Source of the DNA: Actinacidiphila cocklensis
GTDB lineage: Bacteria > Actinomycetota > Actinomycetes > Streptomycetales > Streptomycetaceae
Assembly: GCF_907177275.1 (NCBI RefSeq)
Contig: NZ_CAJSLV010000067.1
Location: forward strand, 18,942 to 82,941
Direction: 5' to 3'
DNA: 64,000 nucleotides
Shown: in pieces, positions 1 through 8,844 of the stretch
How positions within the stretch are numbered: the stretch's first letter is position 1
Layout of the letters: each line of letters starts with the position of its first letter
The notes under the pieces: generated by a model
The model's database searches: none
What the model was told of the DNA's origin: nothing
The model's input: only the letters and a program-made list of their open reading frames with translations
Position numbers and translations under genes: made by a program

Positions 1-200
1 CGTGATCCACAGGTATTGACCATTGCTCGTTCGAGTCTGCGCGACCGGCGATTCGCCATCCAGGATCGCCCGGTCACTCGGGTTGAGTTGGACCCGCTAT
101 CGGCTCAGTTGTCTGTCCAACACCGCGATCTGACAGTGGAGTGCGAGGATCTCTGCGTCCTTGGCCCGATCGCTCAGCGGCAGCAGGCGCAGCGCCGCGA
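1..200 (-). pseudogene. Remnant of an integrase-type transposase (N-terminal part)
   Basis: Read on the minus strand from about 200 down to 1, the sequence encodes segments such as LPLSDRAKDAEILALHCQIA and NPSDRAILDG. These match the start of the common actinomycete rve-type transposase, whose usual form is KD.EIL.LRHQI.VL and later SPADRALLA. An in-frame TAG falls inside this block, at about position 96-98, and the fragment runs off the window edge after losing its similarity. It is therefore an inactive insertion-sequence scar. It lies directly downstream of the M1 peptidase gene. The family assignment rests on motif memory only. Confidence 0.6.
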
Positions 201-208
201 TCGCCGGT

Positions 209-1639
209 TCAGTTCCCGGCCGGGAAGGTCGGGGGTTTGGCGGGTGTGTGGAGCCAGACCTGGAAGAAGGAGGTCAGGGCTTTGCCGGACAGCCGCTCGG
301 CCAGGTGCTGGAAGTCGGCGATGGTGGCGTTGCCGTAGCGGTGCAGCGTCGGCCACGCCCTGAGGAGGGCGAGGAAGGCGTGGTCGCCGATGGTGTTCCG
401 GAGCGCCTGGAGGGTGAGTGCGCCGCGATCGTCGACGGCACGGTCGAAGAGGTGCTGAGGGCCGGGGTTGCCCGGTTCGACGGTCCAGAAGGGGTCGTCG
501 GCGGGGTGGAGGTCGTAGATGTACTGGGCGATCTGCTGCATGGTGGCGACATGCTCGTGCGCCTCCCACAGCCAGGAGCCGTAGGTGGCGAAGCCCTCGT
601 TCAGCCAGATGTCGGCCCAGCGGGCCAGCGAGACGCTGTCGCCGTACCACTGGTGGGCCAGCTCGTGGGCGACGACACCGGTGTCGGCGTCATCGGTGAA
701 GTAGGCGGATCCGTAGAAGGCTCGCGTCTGGCTTTCCTGGGCGATTTTGGTGGTGACGTCCGGGACGTAGCCGCCGGCCGATTCGAAGGGGTACGGGCCG
801 AACCAGCTGCTCAGGAAGTCGACGATCTCGGCGGTTCGTTCGACGGCGGCGCGGGCGTTGGCGGCGGTGGCGGGGGGCAGGGCGGGGGCGTAGGCGTTGA
901 TGACGGGGATGCCGGCCTTCGTGCGGCTGCGGGTGATGTCGAAGTGGCCGACAGCGAGGGTGGCCAGGTAGGTGGCTTCCGGTTCGCTCTCGTGCCAGTG
1001 GTAGGTGGTCCAGCCGTTCGCGGTGCGCCGGCTGACCAACAGCCCGTTGCTGATGCCCTGGTCACCGTCAGGGACCTGGACGCGTACGTCGTAGGTGGCC
1101 TTGTCCAGGGGGTGGTCGTTACTGGGGAACCACCACCACGCCGACTCCGGCTCGTTGGCGGCCACTGCGCCGTCGGGTGTGCGCTGCCAGGCGGTGAAGC
1201 CATAGCGCTTCACCGTGGACGGGACGCCGGAATAGGTGACGGCGACGGTGAACCGGTGGCCTTCGGGGAGGGTGCGGGCGGGGGTGACGACCAGTTCTTG
1301 TTCGCCGCCGGCGGTGAAGTGGGCGGGGCGTCCGTCGACGGTGACAGCGGTGGTCGTCAAGGCGAAGTCCAGGTCGAATCGGGTCAGGCCCTGGGTGGCG
1401 GTGGCGGTGATCAGGGCGGTGCCGTGGAGGCGGTCCGTGGCGGGCTGGTAGTTCACGTCGAGGTCGTAGTGGGAGACGTCGTAGCCGCCGTTGCCGTAGG
1501 TGGGGTAGTACGGGTCGCCCATGCCGGGGGCGCCCGGGCCCGCGGCGGCGGCCCCGGCCGGGGCCGCCGGGGCCGCCGGGATCGCCAGCAGCACGCTCAG
1601 CGCCGTGGCAACGGCGGACGCGATCACTCCGGTAGGCAC
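209..1639 (-). CDS. Secreted M1-family zinc metallopeptidase
   Basis: 476-residue exported aminopeptidase-like protein. The GTG start at 1639 was chosen because GGAGG lies six bases upstream and the next residues form a classic signal peptide (hydrophobic run, then Ala-rich cleavage region). The zinc-binding motif HELAH sits at about residues 323-327 and the third ligand Glu in NEGFATYG at about 346, with the usual M1 spacing. The protein ends soon after the catalytic core, so it lacks the long C-terminal domain of full-size aminopeptidase N, as many actinomycete secreted M1 enzymes do. Its role is probably extracellular peptide release. It has no visible link to the carbohydrate genes and is flanked on both sides by transposase scars. 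Confidence 0.85.
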   Translation of the reverse strand: MPTGVIASAVATALSVLLAIPAAPAAPAGAAAAGPGAPGMGDPYYPTYGNGGYDVSHYDLDVNYQPATDRLHGTALITATATQGLTRFDLDFALTTTAVTVDGRPAHFTAGGEQELVVTPARTLPEGHRFTVAVTYSGVPSTVKRYGFTAWQRTPDGAVAANEPESAWWWFPSNDHPLDKATYDVRVQVPDGDQGISNGLLVSRRTANGWTTYHWHESEPEATYLATLAVGHFDITRSRTKAGIPVINAYAPALPPATAANARAAVERTAEIVDFLSSWFGPYPFESAGGYVPDVTTKIAQESQTRAFYGSAYFTDDADTGVVAHELAHQWYGDSVSLARWADIWLNEGFATYGSWLWEAHEHVATMQQIAQYIYDLHPADDPFWTVEPGNPGPQHLFDRAVDDRGALTLQALRNTIGDHAFLALLRAWPTLHRYGNATIADFQHLAERLSGKALTSFFQVWLHTPAKPPTFPAGN

Positions 1640-1866
1640 AGGGATCCTCCAGCGGACACGGCTCGCCCCGGTCACCACAAGGTTGGTCTCCCGGCCGACC
1701 CTAGAAGGGCTCGCGCGCACCGGCCACCCGTCCTGCTCCGAACGGGACCGTGGCCACCCGCTCCTCGGCAACCGGGACCGCATCGTGGACCCCGGACAGT
1801 GGCTCCAGGTCCAGTTCGAGCTCCGACTCCGCCGACGACGCCGTTGCGGTTGCCACCGGTGGTGAC

Positions 1867-2060
1867 CGAGCCGAAGCCCAGCTCCTGGGGCAGAAACTTC
1901 CAGCGGATCCCGCTGTCCAGCACGCACAGGATCCCGCGCAGCACCCTGCGACCATCCAGACGCTGACGACCCGGACGCCGCGGATTGCGCGGGACGAATC
2001 GATCCTTTGTCCAGGAGCCGTCAGGCGTCCCTCGCCGGGCGGGAATCGGGACCGGAATGA
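1867..2060 (-). pseudogene. Fragment of an IS5-family transposase
   Basis: The minus strand encodes a piece with GRRVLRGILCVLDSGIRWKF followed by LPQELGFGS. This is the N-terminal block of IS5-type transposases, normally written VLNGILFVLRTGI.WE.LP.ELGFGSG. The similarity stops right after GFGS, where the usual TCWRRL should follow, and no catalytic DDE region is present. It is a truncated copy upstream of the M1 peptidase gene. The stretch from 1640 to 1866 has no recognisable gene. Confidence 0.6.
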
Positions 2061-2308
2061 TCGGAGCGGCATCCGTCGGTCGGGGATGGCCCACCCGAGA
2101 AGGTGCAGGGTCATCACTGCCGGGACCGCTGCGCTCGCTCACCGACTGGGCATCACATGAGCGCCCACACATGGGATGTCGACGCCTCCAGATCGCGTCT
2201 GACGGCCAATTCTCCCGACCCCGGGGAGCATCACCTTCGAGGCTCGACGGTGGATCCAGGTGCACCGAGGCCTTGACAGGAGCGCCGCGATGGGCGAACT
2301 TCGTATGC

Positions 2309-2329
2309 GAGCGTTATGTTAACGCTCAC
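2309..2329. promoter_or_regulatory. LacI-type operator (GTTAGCGCTCAC family)
   Basis: GAGCGTTATGTTAACGCTC is a perfect 19-bp inverted repeat (8+3+8). It contains GTTAACGCTCAC, one base from the GTTAGCGCTCAC site found before several other hydrolase genes here. A TTGACA hexamer at 2273-2278 lies just upstream, although its -10 (GAACTT) is poor. It probably controls the GH54 fragment, GH30 and GH54 genes downstream on the plus strand. Confidence 0.6.
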
Positions 2330-2899
2330 TTTACCGTGGTTCGCGGGATGCCGGTCCTCGCTGCCGCGGTTGTCCGTGCAGCGCCCAGGCGCTGACAGCG
2401 GATCCTTCCCCCCACGCTAGGAGATTGGCATCCCATGTCCCGGTACCAGATGCACCATGCCGTGGCGCGCCGCCTGCCGCCGGTTCGATCACGACCGCCA
2501 GGGTAGCGAGGCCGGGAGCACCGATGCGGCGGCCCACTGCACCCTCGGCAGCGGGCAGAGCATCAGCCGGGGCCGCAGCAGAACCCTGAGGACCTGCGGG
2601 CCAACGTGACCACCAGAAACGTCGCCCCCACGCGGCGGGTCACTACAGCCGCCGGCCTCGGCCACCTTCGGATTCCTCGCTACCGGCGCGGCATCCGCTC
2701 CCATCCTCACCAGCACCAGCACCAGCCCCTGGGCTACGGCGGGGCCTGAACGCCGACAGCACTCCTCCTGCTGCCTGCCGTCTCCCCCCGTCCGGGTGGC
2801 CTTCGCCGCCCGCCCCAGAGCTGCCTCTTCCCTTGGCCGGCCATTTCCGGCGCAGGCAGCTTCGTGCGCAAATCCCCCGCGTTCCCAAGGAGGACGCTG
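2330..2899 (+). other. Degenerate region between the operator and the GH54 fragment
   Basis: There is no intact gene in this 570-base stretch. It holds a short start after an AGGAG motif at about 2419-2423 that stops after 23 codons. Near 2606 there is another start-like sequence whose signal-peptide-like residues continue only after a frame change (VTTRNVAPTRRVTT, then ATFGFLATGAASAP in another frame). I read it as the debris of one or two secreted-enzyme genes that once sat behind the operator at 2309. Confidence 0.35.
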
Positions 2900-3250
2900 A
2901 TGTCGTCATCAGCAACTGCCCGGCTCTCACGCCACGTCAGAAAATGGGCGGCCGCCGGGCGTGCGGCCGCAGCTCTCGCGGCCGGGCTCCTCGTCAATGG
3001 CACGACCACGTCGCAGGCCGCGGGCTCGCTGCCCTGTGACATCCACCAGTCCGGCGGTACGCCCTGCGTTGCCCCGCAGGACTCCTTCTGCTCCGGCACG
3101 ACCTGCCTGATCACCGCGATCTACCACCAGTCAGGCCGCGGCAACGACCTCACCCAGGCACCCCCCGGCGGTGCGGCAGCCGGCCCGGACAACCTCGCCA
3201 CCGGGGCCGGCTCGCCCGCAGCCCGGGCACGCTCCATCGTCGTTCCCTGA
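2900..3250 (+). pseudogene. Truncated GH54-type arabinofuranosidase with internal deletion
   Basis: A 116-codon reading frame with a good AAGGAGG site before ATG 2900 and a signal peptide ending at about SQAAG. It then reads LPCDIHQSGGTPCVA, PQDSFCSGTTC and HQSGRGNDL, which match the first part of the intact GH54 genes at 5286 and 58947. Relative to those, about 56 residues between GGTPCVA and QDSFC are missing without loss of frame. Everything after the GRGNDL block is replaced by unrelated Ala/Pro-rich sequence and a stop. Both catalytic acidic residues are absent, so it cannot be an active arabinofuranosidase. A short secreted protein may still be made. Confidence 0.7.
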
Positions 3251-3298
3251 CCAGCCCGGACCGACGCATCCCCCTACCAAGGCCCAGGAGAGAGAACC

Positions 3299-5233
3299 AT
3301 GACACCACGACACGGCGAAGCAACGGCCCCGAAGCCGGTGTCCCCGTCCCGGCGAGCTGTACTGGCGGGGTTGGGCGTAGTGCCGATCCTCGCGGTCGCA
3401 TTGCCGTCCGCCAGGGCGACCGCCGCGGCCGCGGCCGCCGTGGTCGTCGACCCGTCCGCGCGGCGGCAGACGATTCGCGGCTTCGGTGGCATGAACCACC
3501 CGGAATGGGCCGGCGACCTGACCGCCGCCCAGCGCGACACCGCGTTCGGCAACAGCGCGGGCCAGCTGGGGTTCTCCATCCTGCGGATCCACGTCGACGA
3601 GGACCGGTCGAACTGGAGCAAGGAGGTGGCGACGGCCCAGCGCGCGGTCGCCCATGGGGCGATCGTCTTCGCCTCGCCGTGGAATCCCCCGGCGAACATG
3701 GTTGAGACCTTCACTCGCGGCAGCCAGACCAACGCCCAGCGCCTGCGGTACGACATGTACGGCGCCTACGCCCAGCACCTGAACGACTTCACCCAGTTCA
3801 TGAAGGACAACGGGGTGGATCTGTATGCCATCTCGATCCAGAACGAGCCCGACTACGCCTCGACCTGGACGTGGTGGACCGCGAGCGAGATCGTCACCTT
3901 CCTGCGGAACAACGCCGGTTCGATCAGCACCAGGGTCATCGCACCGGAGTCCTTCCAGTACATCAAGAGCATGTCCGACCCGATCCTCAACGACTCCACA
4001 GCACTGGCCACCATGGACATTCTCGGCGCCCACCTGTACGGCACAGCGTTCTCGAACTTCCCCTACCCCCTGTTCCAGCAGAAGGGGCAGGGCAAGGAAC
4101 TGTGGATGACCGAGGTCTACTACCCCAACAGCACCGATTCCGCGGACCTGTGGCCCGCGGCGCTCGGCGTCGGGGAGCACATGCACCACGCGATGGTGGA
4201 CGCCGAATTCCAGGCGTACGTGTGGTGGTACATCCGGCGCAGCTACGGCCCGATGCGCGAAGACGGGCAGATCAGCAAGCGCGGCGCCATCATGGCGCAC
4301 TTCTCGAAGTTCGTCCGCCCGGGATACGTGCGCATCAACGCGGCCTCGAACCCGCAGACGAACGTCTACACGTCCGCCTATACAGGTGGCTCCACGGTGG
4401 TCATCGTGGCCGTCAACAAGGCGACCAGCGCGGTGAGCCAGCAGTTCACCCTGGCGAACACCTCTCCGTCCAGCGTGGCCTCCTACGTGACCGACGCCGG
4501 CAGGACCCTCGCGTCCCTGAGCGGGCCCAGCCTGGCCAACGGCACCCTCACCGCCTCACTGCCCGCGCAGAGCGTCACCACCTTCGTCGTCTCCGTCGGC
4601 TCCTCCTCCGGCAACGACACCCAGGCGCCGAGCACGCCCGGGACCCTCACCGCCTCCCAGGTCACGAGCACCTCCGTCACCCTGAGCTGGGCAGCATCCA
4701 CCGACAACACCGCCGTGACCGGCTACGACGTGGTACGGCTCAGCGGCAGCACCGAGACCGCCGCCGCGTCCTCCACCACCAACCAGGCCACCGTCACCGG
4801 CCTGACCGCCGGCACCGCCTACACCTTCGCGGTCTACGCGCGCGACGCGGCAGGCAACCGCTCGTCCCGCAGTTCCACCGTCGGCGTCACCACCAGCACC
4901 GGCACCTCGACGGGGGGCTGCGGGGTCGGCTACCGGGTCACGAGCAGTTGGAGCGGTGGCTTCCAGGGCGAACTGGTGATACAGAACACCGGCACTGCCG
5001 CCCTCGACGGCTGGACCCTCACCTTCTCCTTCACCGCCGGACAGACCATCACGCAGATGTGGGGCGGAACCGCCGCCCAGAGCGGAGGCGCGGTGACCGT
5101 GACCCCGGCCGACTACACCCGTTCCATTCCCTCCGGCGGGTCCATCACCGTCGGCTTCCTCGCCGACCAGGGCAGCACCAACCCCGCACCGACCGGCTTC
5201 ACGCTCAACGGTGGCGCCTGCACGACCGCCTGA
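3299..5233 (+). CDS. Secreted GH30 glucuronoxylanase with Fn3 and CBM2 domains
   Basis: 644 residues. An SRRAVLAG signal suggests Tat export. The catalytic domain (about 35-425) closely follows subfamily 8 glucuronoxylanases of the Bacillus XynC kind. The acid/base Glu is in IQNEPDY (about 183) and the nucleophile Glu in WMTEVYY (about 271). The segment WWYIRRSYGPM (about 307) carries the Arg and Tyr known in this subfamily to bind the 4-O-methylglucuronic acid side chain. Then come a fibronectin type III domain (about 440-533) and a family 2 carbohydrate-binding module (about 540-643). The enzyme should cut the xylan backbone next to glucuronic acid branches, outside the cell. A ribosome site AGGAGAG precedes the ATG. 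It is followed 52 bases later by the GH54 gene and is probably co-transcribed with it. Confidence 0.9.
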   Translation: MTPRHGEATAPKPVSPSRRAVLAGLGVVPILAVALPSARATAAAAAAVVVDPSARRQTIRGFGGMNHPEWAGDLTAAQRDTAFGNSAGQLGFSILRIHVDEDRSNWSKEVATAQRAVAHGAIVFASPWNPPANMVETFTRGSQTNAQRLRYDMYGAYAQHLNDFTQFMKDNGVDLYAISIQNEPDYASTWTWWTASEIVTFLRNNAGSISTRVIAPESFQYIKSMSDPILNDSTALATMDILGAHLYGTAFSNFPYPLFQQKGQGKELWMTEVYYPNSTDSADLWPAALGVGEHMHHAMVDAEFQAYVWWYIRRSYGPMREDGQISKRGAIMAHFSKFVRPGYVRINAASNPQTNVYTSAYTGGSTVVIVAVNKATSAVSQQFTLANTSPSSVASYVTDAGRTLASLSGPSLANGTLTASLPAQSVTTFVVSVGSSSGNDTQAPSTPGTLTASQVTSTSVTLSWAASTDNTAVTGYDVVRLSGSTETAAASSTTNQATVTGLTAGTAYTFAVYARDAAGNRSSRSSTVGVTTSTGTSTGGCGVGYRVTSSWSGGFQGELVIQNTGTAALDGWTLTFSFTAGQTITQMWGGTAAQSGGAVTVTPADYTRSIPSGGSITVGFLADQGSTNPAPTGFTLNGGACTTA

Positions 5234-5285
5234 GCATGGTTTCGGCCGACTGCGGAATTCCAGAGAGAAAAGGAGAGTCCGTACC

Positions 5286-6959
5286 ATGCTGCACACATGG
5301 TGGCGCCGATTTCAGCGCGGTGTTTTCAGTACTGCCTTGGCGGTGACCGTCGCCGCGGGTGTTCTGGCGGGGACGGCCCCGTCGTCGCAGGCGGCGACAC
5401 AGCAGCCGTGCGACATATACGCGGCGGGCGGTACGCCGTGTGTGGCCGCGCACAGCACGGTTCGCGCGCTGTACGGCACCTATACCGGGAGTCTCTATCA
5501 GGTGCGGCGGTCGTCCGACAGCACGACCAGGGACATCGGCGTCGTGACGGCCGGGGGCCGCGCCGACGCGGCCGCACAGGACTCCTTCTGCGCCAACACC
5601 TCCTGCGTGATCACCACCGTCTACGACCAGTCAGGCCACGGCAACGACCTGAGGTACCAGGGCCCCGGCGGTGCCGGCGGATCCGACACCCCCGCGAACG
5701 CCACCTCGGAGTCGCTCACGGTGGGCGGCGGCAAGGCGTACTCGCTCTACATCAACCCCGGCAACAGCTACTGGCGTGACGGTCACCTCACCGGCATCCC
5801 CACCGGCAGTGCGCCCGAAGGCGCGTACATGGTGACCAGCGGTACCCACGTCAACCACGGCTGCTGCTTCGACTACGGCAACAGCGAGACCGACCGCAAG
5901 GCCGACGGTGCCGGCGCGATGGATGCGATCTACTTCGGAACCAGTTGCTGGTTCGGCGGCTGCACCGGCACCGGACCCTGGGTCCAGGCAGACCTCGAAT
6001 ACGGGCTCTACTCCGGCGGCAGCCAGTCCTGGAACAGCAACCAGAAGGCTTTCACCAGCAAGTACGTCACCGCGATGCTCAAGAACAACGGCACCTCCAG
6101 ATTCGCCATCAAGGGCGCCGACGCCCAGTCAGGAGGCCTGAGCACCCTGTGGGACGGCGCCCTGCCACCCGGCTACAGCCCCATGAAGAAACAGGGCGCG
6201 ATCATCCTCGGCAGCGGCGGCGACTGCTGCAACGGCAACACCAACCAGTCCCAGGGCACCTTCTACGAAGGCGCCATCGTCGCCGGCTACCCCTCCGACA
6301 CCACCGACAACGCCGTCCAGGCCAACATCGCCGCCAACGGATACGGGTCCACCACCAGCCCGGGGAACACCGTCACGGTCACCAACCCCGGTACGCAGAA
6401 CGCGACCGCGGGCACCACAGTCAGCGCGCTGCAGATCCAGGCCGCCGACTCCGGCTCCGGGCAGACCCTGACCTTCACCGCCAGCGGGCTCCCCACCGGC
6501 CTTTCGATCAGCTCCTCCGGCCGGATCACGGGAACACCCACCACCGCCGGAAGCTATTCCGTCGCGGTGACCGCCACCGACTCCACAGGAGCCAGGGACA
6601 CGACCTCCTTCACCTGGACCGTCGCCGGCGGCGGTTCCACCGGTGGGACATGCCACGTCGTCTACGCCAAGTCCAGCGAGTGGCCGGGCGGCTTCACCGG
6701 CGACGTGACCATCGGCAACACGGGCACCACGCCCGTCAACGGCTGGACCCTCACCTTCTCCTTCCCCGGCGACCAGAAGATCACCAACGGCTGGAACGCC
6801 ACCGTGACCCAGTCGGGCACGTCCGTCACCGCCACCAACGTCGCCTACAACGCCACCGTCTCCCCCGCGGGCACTGTCTCCTTCGGGTTCCAGGGCACGT
6901 ACACCTCCGATGACACCTCGCCGACCGCCTTCACGCTGAACGGCAGTACCTGCACCTGA
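5286..6959 (+). CDS. Secreted GH54 alpha-L-arabinofuranosidase with Ig-like and CBM2 domains
   Basis: 557 residues; the start was chosen at ATG 5286 behind AAGGAGA and ahead of a clean signal peptide. The catalytic domain (about 38-355) has the GH54 hallmarks PCDIYAAGGTPCVAAHSTVRA, GCCFDYGNSET (nucleophile Glu, about 201) and GSGGDCC (acid/base Asp, about 312), as in the Aspergillus AbfB-type enzyme. The GH54 C-terminal arabinose-binding beta-trefoil (CBM42) is absent. It is replaced by a putative Ig-like domain (about 360-450) and a CBM2 (about 454-556). It should remove arabinofuranosyl side chains from arabinoxylan or arabinan outside the cell. It forms a unit with the upstream GH30 gene. 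Confidence 0.88.
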   Translation: MLHTWWRRFQRGVFSTALAVTVAAGVLAGTAPSSQAATQQPCDIYAAGGTPCVAAHSTVRALYGTYTGSLYQVRRSSDSTTRDIGVVTAGGRADAAAQDSFCANTSCVITTVYDQSGHGNDLRYQGPGGAGGSDTPANATSESLTVGGGKAYSLYINPGNSYWRDGHLTGIPTGSAPEGAYMVTSGTHVNHGCCFDYGNSETDRKADGAGAMDAIYFGTSCWFGGCTGTGPWVQADLEYGLYSGGSQSWNSNQKAFTSKYVTAMLKNNGTSRFAIKGADAQSGGLSTLWDGALPPGYSPMKKQGAIILGSGGDCCNGNTNQSQGTFYEGAIVAGYPSDTTDNAVQANIAANGYGSTTSPGNTVTVTNPGTQNATAGTTVSALQIQAADSGSGQTLTFTASGLPTGLSISSSGRITGTPTTAGSYSVAVTATDSTGARDTTSFTWTVAGGGSTGGTCHVVYAKSSEWPGGFTGDVTIGNTGTTPVNGWTLTFSFPGDQKITNGWNATVTQSGTSVTATNVAYNATVSPAGTVSFGFQGTYTSDDTSPTAFTLNGSTCT

Positions 6960-7090
6960 TCCCTCTGCGGCGCCGAGCGGGCCGCACCGCCCGGCCTGCT
7001 CGACCGGACGCGCAGCCCAAGGGCACCTGCAGCGCGGTCTGTTCGGAGCGCCGGATCACATCGAACGACCTTCAACCGTGGGCATCAGCA

Positions 7091-7132
7091 GACCCACGAG
7101 CGCTACGTGACGTGATGGAGCGCTCGTGGGTC
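7091..7132. terminator. Bidirectional terminator hairpin
   Basis: GACCCACGAGCGCT (7091-7104) pairs perfectly with AGCGCTCGTGGGTC (7119-7132) around a 14-base loop. It sits between two genes that converge on it (GH54 at 6959 and GH43 at 7184). Confidence 0.75.
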
Positions 7133-7183
7133 GGCGTGCTGTCGTACCGGCGGGCGCCTTGCGGGTGCCGACGCCGTTGCACG

Positions 7184-8719
7184 TCACCCCCGCACGCACG
7201 GGCGGTGGTCGAACCAGTCGAAGGCGACACTGCCCTCGATGGCGTACATGCCGATCACCCGGCCGGTGAAACCGGTGCTGAGCTGGGTCGAGAGGTAACG
7301 GCCGTCGAGCTCGGCCAGCGGCTCCGCGTCCGACCCGACGACCGAGAAGACGATCGTGTCCGGCCCGCCTGCCTCGGTGCCGATCGGGCCGTCGTCCACC
7401 TGGTCGGCGGAGATGACGGAGGGCGGCAGGACCTCGGTCGTCCGGGTCTCGACGACCAGGGTGAGCGGTCCGGAAGGAACCGGGCGCCGGGCCACCGTCT
7501 GCCGCAGCGGCCCGATCCGGGCGACCACACTCACCTCTCCCCCACCCACTTCGATCTCGTAGTGATGCGCCTCGTCCATGCGCACGCACAGTCCACCGCG
7601 GCCCGCACCGGGGTCGAGGCGGGCGGAGGTGCGACCGTCCAGATGCTGCTGGCGGCGGCCGATGAAGGTGTGACCAGGGCGGTCGAGGGTCGAGCCGGTG
7701 GCATGGAGCGTCAGCCATCCGGGGCGGTCGTGCAAAGACCAGGAAGTCTCCGGACGGCTGCGTGGGGTGACCCATCGTGGCGCCAGCACCTGGGTGTCGA
7801 AGTCGTCACGGACCGTTTCGAGCGGCAGCGGGTGCCATGCCGCGGGAGCCGGATGCCGGGGCTGGACCGGACCGGCAACGGGCCAGCCGTCCTCCCAGCT
7901 CACCGGCGCGAGGAACATCTCCCGCCCCATGACGTGGAATCGGGGAAAGGCTCCGTGCGGGCGCGTGCCCAGCATGATCAGCCACCACGTGCCATCGGCG
8001 GCCTGGACGAGATCGGCGTGGCCGGTGCTCTGGATCGGCAGACTGGAACCGCGGTGGCTCAAGAAGGGGTTCGATGGGCACGGCTCGAACGGCCCACGGG
8101 GCGAGCGGCCACGGGCGATGGAGACTGCGTGCCCGTCCCCCGTGCCGCCTTCCGAGACCAGCAGGTACCACCAACCGTCGATACGAAAGAGATGCGGCGC
8201 CTCGGGGTACTGCCCACCGGAGCCCGACCACGTCTGCCACGGGCCTTCGAGGACCGCGCCCGTCGACGGGTCGATGCGCGCCGTACGGATCCCGGAGAAG
8301 GTGCACCAGCATCCGCCCTCGTCATCCCAGAAGAGGTCGGGGTCGACGCCGGGCAGGTCGACATGCACCGGATCGGACCACGGCCCTGCCGGCTGCTCGC
8401 TGGTGACGATCAGATGCCCGCCGGGGATCCCGCCTGCGCCCACCCGCGAGGTGATCACGTAGAACAGGCCGTCGTGATGGCGGATCGTCGGCGCGTAGAT
8501 TCCGCGGGAGGACGGTGTGCGGTCCGTCAGGTCCAGCTGGCCGGCCCGGTCCAGGACGTTGCCGATCTGCTGCCAGTGCACCAGGTCACGGCTGTGGAAG
8601 AGGGGTACTCCCGGGAAGTACTCGAAGCTTGAACACACTGCGTAGTAATCCTCCCCGACCCGGCACACACTCGGATCGGGGTGGAACCCGCTTATCACTG
8701 GATTGTCGTACGTGCGCAT
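7184..8719 (-). CDS. Intracellular GH43 beta-xylosidase/alpha-L-arabinofuranosidase
   Basis: 511 residues, no signal peptide. The ATG at 8719 follows AGAGGA and starts the typical MRTYDNPVISGFHPDPS sequence. The five-bladed propeller domain carries the catalytic base Asp15 (HPDPS), the pKa-modulating Asp at about 125 (VDPDLFW) and the acid Glu at about 188 (SEGG). The C-terminal third matches the GH43 C2 concanavalin-like domain usual in beta-xylosidases. It should hydrolyse imported arabino- or xylo-oligosaccharides. It is the last gene of the minus-strand arabinose operon, and its paralogue lies at 15818-17341. Confidence 0.88.
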   Translation of the reverse strand: MRTYDNPVISGFHPDPSVCRVGEDYYAVCSSFEYFPGVPLFHSRDLVHWQQIGNVLDRAGQLDLTDRTPSSRGIYAPTIRHHDGLFYVITSRVGAGGIPGGHLIVTSEQPAGPWSDPVHVDLPGVDPDLFWDDEGGCWCTFSGIRTARIDPSTGAVLEGPWQTWSGSGGQYPEAPHLFRIDGWWYLLVSEGGTGDGHAVSIARGRSPRGPFEPCPSNPFLSHRGSSLPIQSTGHADLVQAADGTWWLIMLGTRPHGAFPRFHVMGREMFLAPVSWEDGWPVAGPVQPRHPAPAAWHPLPLETVRDDFDTQVLAPRWVTPRSRPETSWSLHDRPGWLTLHATGSTLDRPGHTFIGRRQQHLDGRTSARLDPGAGRGGLCVRMDEAHHYEIEVGGGEVSVVARIGPLRQTVARRPVPSGPLTLVVETRTTEVLPPSVISADQVDDGPIGTEAGGPDTIVFSVVGSDAEPLAELDGRYLSTQLSTGFTGRVIGMYAIEGSVAFDWFDHRPCVRG

Positions 8720-8844
8720 GGGGATGAGTCCTCTTTCGGTTCGCGAACGTAGGGCGGCCGCGCTGCGCAGGCGGATACCGACAGCAGTGCCGCAGGGGCC
8801 GGATGACACGCCGGCACGCTGCTGGTGCCCCGTTCCCACGGGCC

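Noticed and set aside
1640..1927. Extended N-terminus of the M1 peptidase
   Set aside because: Upstream codons are Arg/Ser-rich with no signal features; GTG 1639 with GGAGG and a signal peptide directly after is much better.
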